Below, piece by piece: positions 54,265 through 61,391 of a DNA stretch of 64,000 nt. Position numbers and translations under genes: made by a program. Each line of letters begins with the position of its first letter. Position 1 is the stretch's first letter. This DNA is from Bacteroidia bacterium. Lineage in GTDB: Bacteria > Bacteroidota > Bacteroidia > J057. The notes beneath the pieces were generated by a model. That model made no database searches and was not told the DNA's origin. It saw nothing but the letters and a program-made list of their open reading frames with translations. The stretch covers positions 2,356,001-2,420,000 of the forward strand of contig JAWPMV010000001.1 of NCBI GenBank assembly GCA_033391075.1. The letters are read 5' to 3'.

Positions 54265-55734
54265 ATGAAAGATCAGAGGATTCGCTACATGCCCAAATAC
54301 ATCCTGCTCCTATTTCTTGCTCTTCCCAGTCAATTCTTTGCCCAGAATTCCGGCAAGATCAATTTCTATATGGACATCTGTCGATTTCGAGAGATTACCC
54401 GTGCAGGAAACCTGGTGGAACTCTACTTTTCCATTGATGGCAATTCAATTGTCAACAAAAAGGGGCCAGATGGGAATTTTCATGCTAATGTTGATTTGTC
54501 CTATTTCTTGCAAAAGGTAAATGGAAGAGATTCTATACCTGTAGGCGGAGATAATGTGAATATGGATTGGCCGGATGGAAGGTGGCCGGAAGATACCTCT
54601 CAAAGTACGCTCGCGAACTCTCTTTATCTTACCCTGCCAAAGAGACTCAAGCCCGGAGAATATGTTTTGAGGGGTTTTGCGGAAGATAAAAATTCCAGTA
54701 AACGCTCCTATCAAATGTCCACCTATAGTTTTGAAGTACCTGAATATCCTTCCCTGGGATTTTCATTTAGTGATATAAAGTGGATATCGGCCCGAACCAG
54801 TGGAAGAGGTTCGGGAAGTGATCGGGGAGGAATCCCACTCATCAATAATGACATTTTTGTGAATCCGGATTCCCTGGTATTCTTTCAGCAGCTTTACAAT
54901 ATGAATACCCTGGTAGGCAATAATAAATTTTTTATCAGATGCCGATTGATGCGTGATGACCAATATCTGATGGGCTATCGAGCGGAGATTCAATCCAGAA
55001 CCCCCTTTCCCTTTAGTATACCCGGTCAAACGCGAAAGGGATCCTCCAATGCTTTCCTCAACCAATTGAATATCCGCAGTCTGAAGACGGGTTATTACTA
55101 TCTGCAGGTTGAGGTACTTGAAAATGAAGACGATAAAATTCCCATCCAGCGATACCGAAAGAAGTTTTTTGTCCATAATTCCCGGATTGACCTTGAATTG
55201 GGAGCTTTTAGTAGAGAGACGGATATCTTTAACGAATATGATGAAGAAGAACTGGATTACTTCCTAAGTACCCTTGTACATACTGCCAATAGTCAGGAAA
55301 AAAACTTCATCAAAGTGCTCAATGACTATGAGCAGAAAAAGAATTACCTCTATAGCTTTTTTGAGAAGAGGCGGAAAGCAGATCAAAGTGTATTGGCCTT
55401 ATGGGAAAAACATTTACTGACCCTTAAATATGTCAATAGCAAATATCCTTCGAAAAGCAGAGAGGGATGGGAAACGGATCGCGGACGTATCACCCTTAAG
55501 TATGGAATTCCCAGCGATATAGAAGTGAGAACCGACGAGAGAAATCTTCTCCCTCATGAGATTTGGAAATACGATCGTCTAGGGGTTCAAACCAATGTCA
55601 TTTTCGTTTTTTATGAAAGTGATTTAACAAGCGGAGAATATTTCCTCTTGCACTCTTCTAAATACGGAGAAAAAAGCAATGCTCAGTGGAGAAGTCTGCT
55701 GAATATTCAGAATGCGACAGGGATTCGGAATTGA
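54265..55734 (+). CDS. Secreted GWxTD-domain protein
   Basis: A 489-residue protein from the ATG at 54265 (the ORF opens at a TTG at 54256; another ATG at 54289 would start directly at 'MPKYILLLFLALPSQFFAQ'). After the signal peptide comes a beta-rich region (about 25-300). A C-terminal domain (about 320-489) carries the family motif G401-W-E-T-D405 in 'REGWETDRGRITLKYGIPSDIEV' (split here), and 'HEIWKYDRLGVQTNVIFVFYE'. GWxTD proteins are widespread in Bacteroidota and related phyla and have no proven function. The gene begins a same-strand group with the acyltransferase, YbaB and glycosyltransferase genes. Confidence 0.9.
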   Translation: MKDQRIRYMPKYILLLFLALPSQFFAQNSGKINFYMDICRFREITRAGNLVELYFSIDGNSIVNKKGPDGNFHANVDLSYFLQKVNGRDSIPVGGDNVNMDWPDGRWPEDTSQSTLANSLYLTLPKRLKPGEYVLRGFAEDKNSSKRSYQMSTYSFEVPEYPSLGFSFSDIKWISARTSGRGSGSDRGGIPLINNDIFVNPDSLVFFQQLYNMNTLVGNNKFFIRCRLMRDDQYLMGYRAEIQSRTPFPFSIPGQTRKGSSNAFLNQLNIRSLKTGYYYLQVEVLENEDDKIPIQRYRKKFFVHNSRIDLELGAFSRETDIFNEYDEEELDYFLSTLVHTANSQEKNFIKVLNDYEQKKNYLYSFFEKRRKADQSVLALWEKHLLTLKYVNSKYPSKSREGWETDRGRITLKYGIPSDIEVRTDERNLLPHEIWKYDRLGVQTNVIFVFYESDLTSGEYFLLHSSKYGEKSNAQWRSLLNIQNATGIRN

Positions 55735-55787
55735 TTCTTTGCTCCTTTTCGTGTACTTTATATTGAACGTGTGTTTAGCATGATTCA

Positions 55788-56747
55788 ATGAGCCTTTATG
55801 CCAGAATACTGTCCGCACTGCTTAGCATTCCTATTTATTTGCTAAGTCTACTACCACTCTTTGTCCTTTATCGAGTGAGTGATTTCATCTTCTTTATTTC
55901 CTTTAATTTCTTCCCCTACAGAAAAAGGGTTTTGCTAAATAATCTCTTGAATTCTTTTCCAGAGAGTGATAAAGCGGAGATTATGGCTTATGCAAAAGAA
56001 TTCTACCGACATTTCTGTGATTTATTTGTCGAATGCTTAAAGGCAATTTCCATTTCATATCCTTCCTTAAAAAAGCGAGTAAAAATTCTGAATGAAGAAG
56101 TGCTGGAGGAAGTCTTAAAAAAGGAAGAAGGCTTGATCTTTATTTCCTCTCATTATGCAAACTATGAATGGAGTTTTTGCAGAGTGGGAATTCTGTTTAA
56201 AGAAAAATTTGTGGGTGAAACTCGACTGAATGGCCTGTATAAGAAATTCAAAAACCGGGTATTTGATAAACTGGTTCGGCTTCATAGACAAAGGTGGGGG
56301 TGGAATTTGATTCCGATTTCGGCCAGTAGTTTTTCCATCTTTCGTCTCCTAAACAAGGGGGAAATCCTTGGATTGCTAATTGATCAAAGCCCTTCTCGAA
56401 GACAAGCCAAATATTTCACTCCTTTCCTCAATCAGCTGACTCCTTTTTCTACCAGTACAGCGAGATTATGCTTTGCAAGTCAGGCACAATTGATTTTTGT
56501 TCATACAGAAAAGCTGGGCCGGGGTAAATATCAAATAACTTTTAAAAAGCTGGATAGGGAAAAATACGAGCAAGATGAAAATGCTGTACAAAGATTGACT
56601 GACGAGATTGCCCGGCTTCTTGAAGAAAAAATTCAGAAAGATCCTCCATATTGGTTGTGGACCCATAAACGGTGGAAACATAAATTCCGTAATTCGGATA
56701 GCTTGTCAGAAAGAGCCCTAAAAGAATTTCATAATCGTTTGTCATAG
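55788..56747 (+). CDS. LpxL-like lysophospholipid/lipid A acyltransferase
   Basis: A 319-residue membrane-associated acyltransferase. An N-terminal hydrophobic helix (about 8-30) anchors it. The family motif H-x4-D/E is H122-Y-A-N-Y-E127 in 'LIFISSHYANYEWSF', followed by 'LLIDQSPSRRQAKYFTPFL' and a C-terminal 'PPYWLWTHKRWKHKF', characteristic of LpxL/HtrB-type enzymes that add secondary acyl chains to lipid A. It is 53 bp after the GWxTD gene and 44 bp before ybaB. Confidence 0.93.
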   Translation: MSLYARILSALLSIPIYLLSLLPLFVLYRVSDFIFFISFNFFPYRKRVLLNNLLNSFPESDKAEIMAYAKEFYRHFCDLFVECLKAISISYPSLKKRVKILNEEVLEEVLKKEEGLIFISSHYANYEWSFCRVGILFKEKFVGETRLNGLYKKFKNRVFDKLVRLHRQRWGWNLIPISASSFSIFRLLNKGEILGLLIDQSPSRRQAKYFTPFLNQLTPFSTSTARLCFASQAQLIFVHTEKLGRGKYQITFKKLDREKYEQDENAVQRLTDEIARLLEEKIQKDPPYWLWTHKRWKHKFRNSDSLSERALKEFHNRLS

Positions 56748-56791
56748 GGCTATTTATGTTCTAAATTCGAAAAAAATAAAAGAAAAAGACC

Positions 56792-57130
56792 ATGTTTAAT
56801 TTGTCGGATATGATGGGGAAATTTCAGGATATGCAAAGTCGCCTGAAAGAAGTGAAGGAAAGATTGGATGATATTACGGTGGAGTCTGAAGCCGGAGGAG
56901 GGATGGTTCGCGTTACCGCAAATGCAAACCGTAAAGTCCTGAAGATTCATATTGATCCGGATGTGATTGATAAAGAGGATCCAGAGATCATGACCGACTT
57001 GATTACTGCAGCCGTAAACAAAGCCCTGGAGAAAGCAGAAGCTCGGGGTAGGGAAGAAATGGAGGCTGCTACAAAAGGAATGCTCCCCAATATTCCGGGT
57101 CTTGATCTGGGTCGTTTTGGATTATCATGA
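56792..57130 (+). CDS. YbaB/EbfC-family nucleoid-associated protein
   Basis: A 112-residue protein with the YbaB/EbfC signature: a helix 'FQDMQSRLKEVKERL', then 'TVESEAGGGMVRVTANANRKVLKIHIDPDV' and a final amphipathic helix 'EEMEAATKGMLP'. It binds DNA as a dimer and is usually near recR or dnaX, which are not in this window. Its last four bases overlap the ATG of the glycosyltransferase gene (ATGA), indicating coupled translation. Confidence 0.95.
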   Translation: MFNLSDMMGKFQDMQSRLKEVKERLDDITVESEAGGGMVRVTANANRKVLKIHIDPDVIDKEDPEIMTDLITAAVNKALEKAEARGREEMEAATKGMLPNIPGLDLGRFGLS

Positions 57131-58149
57131 ATCAAGCCAAAGTCAGCATTGCCATCCTCAACTGGAATGGCAAGTCCTGGTTAGAAAAATTTTTACCCTT
57201 TGTTCAGGAAAGTAGTTATCCCAATCACGAGATCATTGTGATTGACAATGCTTCAACGGACGATAGTATCCCATTTCTTAAGGAGAACTATCCGAATGTA
57301 AAGCGTTTGATTTGGGACAAAAATTATGGCTTCGCCGAGGGCTACAATAAACTGATCGAACATGTCGATGCGCCCTATGTCATTCTCCTGAATAGTGATG
57401 TGGAAGTACCAAAAGGCTGGATCGAGCCCCTGGTCCAACGCATGGAATCTGATAAAGAACTCATTTCCCTTCAGCCCAAGATTCTGGCTCATTATAAAAA
57501 GAGCTTATTTGAATACGCGGGAGCCTGTGGAGGCTATATGGACTATTTTGCCTATCCCTTTTGCAGGGGAAGAATATTTGATACAGTTGAGGAAGATAAA
57601 GGCCAACACGATAGCTTTCAGGAGGTGTTTTGGGCCACGGGAGCCTGTTGTATTCTACGGACTGATTATGTGCGAAAAACAGGCCTCTTTCAAGCAGAAT
57701 TTTTTGCCCATATGGAGGAAATAGATTTTTGCTGGAGGGCGAAAAATTTTGGATACAAAGTCGGCTGTGAGCCCGCTTCCATTGTTTACCATGTCGGGGG
57801 AGGTGCCTTGCCGCCAAGTAGCCCTTTTAAAACCTACCTAAACGTCCGAAATAGTTTGGCGGCTATGTTGCTTAACCTTCCCGCTTCTCAGCTTGTACCT
57901 AAAATTTTCGCACGTTTATGCCTGGATGGGATATGGAGTATAAAGGCAATTCTCGGCGGAGATGTGAAAGGAGTCCTTTCTGTACTGAAAGCCCATTTTC
58001 ATTTTTACCAGAAAATTCCATTCTGGTTAAAACGCAGAAAAGAAATTTATAAAGAATTTAAGCCTATCCAGCAAAGGATTGGCTATCATCCCAAAAGTGT
58101 GATCTGGCAATATTTTATCAGAGGAAAAAAGACATTCGGAAAGCTATAA
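57127..58149 (+). CDS. Glycosyltransferase family 2
   Basis: A 340-residue GT2 (GT-A fold) enzyme with 'SIAILNWNGKSWLEKFLPF', 'IIVIDNASTDDSIPFLKE', the metal-binding acidic 'LLNSDVEVPKGWIEPL', and 'FFAHMEEIDFCWRAKNFGYKVG' (E-x-D-F-C-W-R), typical of rhamnosyl- or glucosyl-transferases adding to cell-envelope glycans. A hydrophobic/amphipathic C-terminal region may associate with the membrane. It starts inside the ybaB stop and ends before a strong bidirectional terminator. Confidence 0.94.
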   Translation: MNQAKVSIAILNWNGKSWLEKFLPFVQESSYPNHEIIVIDNASTDDSIPFLKENYPNVKRLIWDKNYGFAEGYNKLIEHVDAPYVILLNSDVEVPKGWIEPLVQRMESDKELISLQPKILAHYKKSLFEYAGACGGYMDYFAYPFCRGRIFDTVEEDKGQHDSFQEVFWATGACCILRTDYVRKTGLFQAEFFAHMEEIDFCWRAKNFGYKVGCEPASIVYHVGGGALPPSSPFKTYLNVRNSLAAMLLNLPASQLVPKIFARLCLDGIWSIKAILGGDVKGVLSVLKAHFHFYQKIPFWLKRRKEIYKEFKPIQQRIGYHPKSVIWQYFIRGKKTFGKL

Positions 58150-58150
58150 A

Positions 58151-58184
58151 AAAAGGCGCTGTTCGTACAGCGCCTTTTTTATTT
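58151..58184. terminator. Bidirectional terminator between GT2 and topA
   Basis: A perfect 12-bp stem (58151-58162 with 58167-58178) with A-rich left arm, T-rich right arm and a four-base loop. It serves the glycosyltransferase gene and the convergent topoisomerase gene (stop at 58183). Confidence 0.9.
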
Positions 58185-60507
58185 ATTTCTTTTTACTCGC
58201 CCGCTTCTTTTTGGGCTTGTTTTTACTTTCTTCCAGTAAACGTTCGCAATCCTCAAGGGTAAGGTTATCTGCTTCTACATCCTTGGGAATCTTGACATTT
58301 TTGCCATGGATCTTGATGTAAGGGCCCCATCTTCCCTGCAGGATAGCCGCATCATCATTAAATTTCTTAATGACTTTTTTGGCTTCTGCTTCTCTTTTCT
58401 TGAGAATAAGTTCGATGGCTCTGTCCAGTAAGACCGTGTAGGGGTCGTCTCCTTCTTCCAGAGAGGCAAATAAACCACCCAACTGTACATATGGACCAAA
58501 GCGACCAATATTGGCCTTTACAGGCTGTTCTTCGAACTCACCCAAAACTCTTGGGAGTTTAAAAAGTTCAAGGCCTTCTTCAATACTGATGGTTTCAAGT
58601 CGCTGATTGGAGCGAAGCTTTGCATAACGAGGCTTCTCTTCATCGTCCTGACTACCAATCTGGATCATCGGTCCAAATTTGCCGAGTCTGGCGATTACTT
58701 TCCTGCCGCTTTTGGGATCAACTCCCAATTCTCTTTCTCCGCCTGCTCTTTCTGCATTCTTGGCAATATCCTGTGCCAGGGGAGCAAAATCTTTATAGAA
58801 AAGCTCCAGCATTTTCTGCCACTCCTGCTTTCCGTCAGCAATATTGTCAAATTGCTCCTCGACTTTGGCGGTAAATTTATAATCCAGAATTTCAGGGAAG
58901 AACTTCACCAGGAAGTCGTTCACAACAATTCCCAAATCTGTAGGGAAGAGTTTGGATTTGTCAGCTCCAGTCCTTTCCTGGACTACTTCTTCGCTTAAGT
59001 CTCCCTCTTTCAGGATAAATTTATTGAGATCGCGAAGAACTCCTTCACGAGACTCTTTGCTCGCGTATTGCCTACGTTGAATAGTTGAAATGGTCGGAGC
59101 ATAGGTAGAAGGTCTACCGATTCCCAGCTCTTCCAATTTCTTAACCAGGCTGGCCTCTGTATATCTGGGTGCAGGTCTGGAATATCTTTCCAGTGCTTCC
59201 ATTTCAAAAAGACCCAGTTCTTCTCCAATAGAAAGGGGAGGAAGAACCTTGCTGTCTTCATCTTCTACCTCATCTTCCTGATCCTCATCTGTGGATTCCA
59301 TGTAAACTTTTAGGAAGCCATCAAACTTCAAGACCTCTCCGGTGGCAACAAAAATGGCATCATTGCTTGAAACTGTGATATCAACCGTAGTCTTTTCCAA
59401 TTGCGCTTCAGACATTTGAGACGCAAGCGTCCTTTTCCAGATCAATTCATAGAGACGCTGTTCATTGCGCTCCATATCTGAAACTTCGGTGAGGGAAAGA
59501 TCTGTTGGGCGAATAGCTTCGTGAGCTTCCTGTGCCTTTTTGTTTTTATTCTTAAACTGGCGAGGCTTGCTATATTCCTCTCCATAGGATTTGAGAATAA
59601 CTTCTTTTGCCTGCTCCTTGGCTACCTCCGAAAGATTTACCCCATCTGTTCTCATATAGGTGATGCGACCCGCTTCGTAGAGCGTTTGGGCAACTCTCAT
59701 CGTTTGAGCTACAGAAAAGCTCAATTTTCTACTTGCTTCCTGCTGGAGGGTTGAAGTAGTAAAAGGAGCAGAGGGATTTCTCTTGGATGGCTTTTTAACC
59801 AGATTGCTAATGCTATAGCTCGCACCTTTGCAAGATTCCAGAAATGCTTTCGCATCATCAAAGGTCGCTAGTTTTTTAGCAAGAACACCTTTGATTTTGG
59901 TTCCGGAACTCAAGGTAAATACAGCACTCACCTTATAGGTGCTTGTAGGTTTGAAAGCGATGATCTCTCTTTCCCTTTCAACAATGATCCGTACTGCTAC
60001 CGATTGAACACGGCCTGCAGAAAGTCCGGTTTTGATCTTTCTCCAGAGAATAGGGGAAAGTTGAAATCCAACTATTCTATCGAGAATTCGACGGGCTTGC
60101 TGTGCATTTACCAGATCCTGGTTGATCGATCTGGGATTTTCTATAGCTGCTGTAATAGCAGGCTTTGTAATCTCATTGAATACAATGCGATGGGTTGTAT
60201 CAAGATCCAGTTTTAGCGCGTTAGCCAGGTGCCAGGAAATCGCTTCTCCTTCCCGGTCTTCATCCGTTGCTAACCAAACCGTTTCATGTTTCTTGATAAG
60301 GTCCTTTAATTCCTTGATAACAGTTTTCTTATCAGGGATTACCTCGTACTTTGGGGTGAAGCCATTTTCAACGTCAATGGCATCATCTCCCTTAGGCAAG
60401 TCTCTTACGTGTCCGTAACTGGCTTTGACTGTAAACTCTTTGCCAAGATACTTTTCAATGGTTTTTGCTTTTGCCGGTGATTCGACTATCAATAAGTTTT
60501 TGCTCAT
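58183..60507 (-). CDS. topA: DNA topoisomerase I (type IA)
   Basis: A 774-residue enzyme starting at ATG 60507 ('MSKNLLIVESPAKAKTIEKYLG'); an ATG two codons earlier (60513) is possible. The Toprim domain has 'VESPAKA' and 'TDEDREGEAISWHL', the central region 'RRILDRIVGFQLSPILWRKIKTGLSAGRVQS', and the active-site Tyr lies in 'ITYMRTDG' (Y284). Instead of C-terminal zinc fingers it has Toprim_C_rpt repeats ('IARLGKFGPMIQIGSQDDE', 'NIGRFGPYVQLGGLFASL', 'LQGRWGPYIKIHGKNVKIP') and a Lys-rich tail, as in other Bacteroidota. It relaxes negative supercoils. Confidence 0.97.
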   Translation of the reverse strand: MSKNLLIVESPAKAKTIEKYLGKEFTVKASYGHVRDLPKGDDAIDVENGFTPKYEVIPDKKTVIKELKDLIKKHETVWLATDEDREGEAISWHLANALKLDLDTTHRIVFNEITKPAITAAIENPRSINQDLVNAQQARRILDRIVGFQLSPILWRKIKTGLSAGRVQSVAVRIIVEREREIIAFKPTSTYKVSAVFTLSSGTKIKGVLAKKLATFDDAKAFLESCKGASYSISNLVKKPSKRNPSAPFTTSTLQQEASRKLSFSVAQTMRVAQTLYEAGRITYMRTDGVNLSEVAKEQAKEVILKSYGEEYSKPRQFKNKNKKAQEAHEAIRPTDLSLTEVSDMERNEQRLYELIWKRTLASQMSEAQLEKTTVDITVSSNDAIFVATGEVLKFDGFLKVYMESTDEDQEDEVEDEDSKVLPPLSIGEELGLFEMEALERYSRPAPRYTEASLVKKLEELGIGRPSTYAPTISTIQRRQYASKESREGVLRDLNKFILKEGDLSEEVVQERTGADKSKLFPTDLGIVVNDFLVKFFPEILDYKFTAKVEEQFDNIADGKQEWQKMLELFYKDFAPLAQDIAKNAERAGGERELGVDPKSGRKVIARLGKFGPMIQIGSQDDEEKPRYAKLRSNQRLETISIEEGLELFKLPRVLGEFEEQPVKANIGRFGPYVQLGGLFASLEEGDDPYTVLLDRAIELILKKREAEAKKVIKKFNDDAAILQGRWGPYIKIHGKNVKIPKDVEADNLTLEDCERLLEESKNKPKKKRASKKK

Positions 60508-60606
60508 AACCAACTCTGCGGATTCTCTATATTTTGCTGCAATAATAACAATATCTGTGAAAAGAAGATTGTTAATTCTTAAATTTCACCCCGATGAAGC
60601 TTACAA

Positions 60607-61086
60607 ATGGCTCTCTTCGTTAGTAATTTTCAAAATATGTCCAAAAGCGGTGCCAAGTCCATCGAGGTAATTAACGCAAATACCGATGAGTTGTTCAATT
60701 CGGTATTTATTATCCGAACAAAAGTCTTTGTTGATGAATCAAAAGTTGATCAGGAAGACGAATATGATGGTTTCGATCATTTATCCAATCACTACCTGGC
60801 TGTGGTAAATGGAGATCCTGCGGGTGCTGCTCGTTGGAGAGTGACTCAAACTGGAGATCGAATCAGGCTCGAACGGATTGCTGTTCTCAAAGAGTTTCGA
60901 AGAACAGGAGTAGGAAAAGCCCTGGTCGAAAAAATGATTTCAGATGCCCCCAAAGGTCTGGAAGTCTTCGTACATGCTCAATCTACTAATCAGGGATTCT
61001 TCAAAAGTATGGGCTTTTCAAGTAAAGGAGAAGAATTTGAAGAAGCAGGAATTCCTCATTTTGAAATGATTCTATCCAAAATGTGA
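60607..61086 (+). CDS. GNAT-family N-acetyltransferase
   Basis: A 159-residue protein (or 149 from ATG 60637) with a single GNAT domain. The acetyl-CoA pyrophosphate loop reads 'IAVLKEFRRTGVGKALVEKM' (R-R-x-G-x-G), preceded by 'GAARWRVTQTGDRIRLERI' and followed by 'VHAQSTNQGFFKSMGFSSKGEEFEEAGIPHF', the pattern of the ElaA/YjcF-like group with an N-terminal 'IRTKVFVDESKVDQEDEYDG'. The substrate is unknown. It diverges from topA. Confidence 0.93.
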   Translation: MALFVSNFQNMSKSGAKSIEVINANTDELFNSVFIIRTKVFVDESKVDQEDEYDGFDHLSNHYLAVVNGDPAGAARWRVTQTGDRIRLERIAVLKEFRRTGVGKALVEKMISDAPKGLEVFVHAQSTNQGFFKSMGFSSKGEEFEEAGIPHFEMILSKM

Positions 61087-61171
61087 TAGTTGGCAGTTCT
61101 GTATTAGTTAAAATAAAACATATAACTTACCTTTACGTTAGATAAGTCCTATTACTTAACCCAAAGAATAC

Positions 61172-61384
61172 ATGCAGCCGCAGGAATTATTGAAACAGGT
61201 AAAAGAGCTCCACCGAATCATGGGGGAAGCTAAAGTCATTGTTGAGGGTATGCAGGCAAAATTACCAGAACTAGAAGAGCCTGCAATGAGTGCCCAGTGC
61301 AGTGTAATTCGGCATTTTCTCCATCAAACCGAACGTCAGGAAGAGCTCCTGAAGGACATGCTTACAGCTAAAATGGCCAGCTGA
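61172..61384 (+). CDS. Small helical protein of unknown function
   Basis: A 70-residue frame with a clean ATG start and a coiled-coil-like composition ('LLKQVKELHRIMGEAKVIVEGM', 'FLHQTERQEELLKDML'). It lies 7 bp before the start of the helicase gene in the same direction and so is probably co-translated with it. I do not recognise a family. It could be a small partner of the helicase/nuclease, but that is inference. Confidence 0.6.
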   Translation: MQPQELLKQVKELHRIMGEAKVIVEGMQAKLPELEEPAMSAQCSVIRHFLHQTERQEELLKDMLTAKMAS

Positions 61385-61391
61385 AGTATGC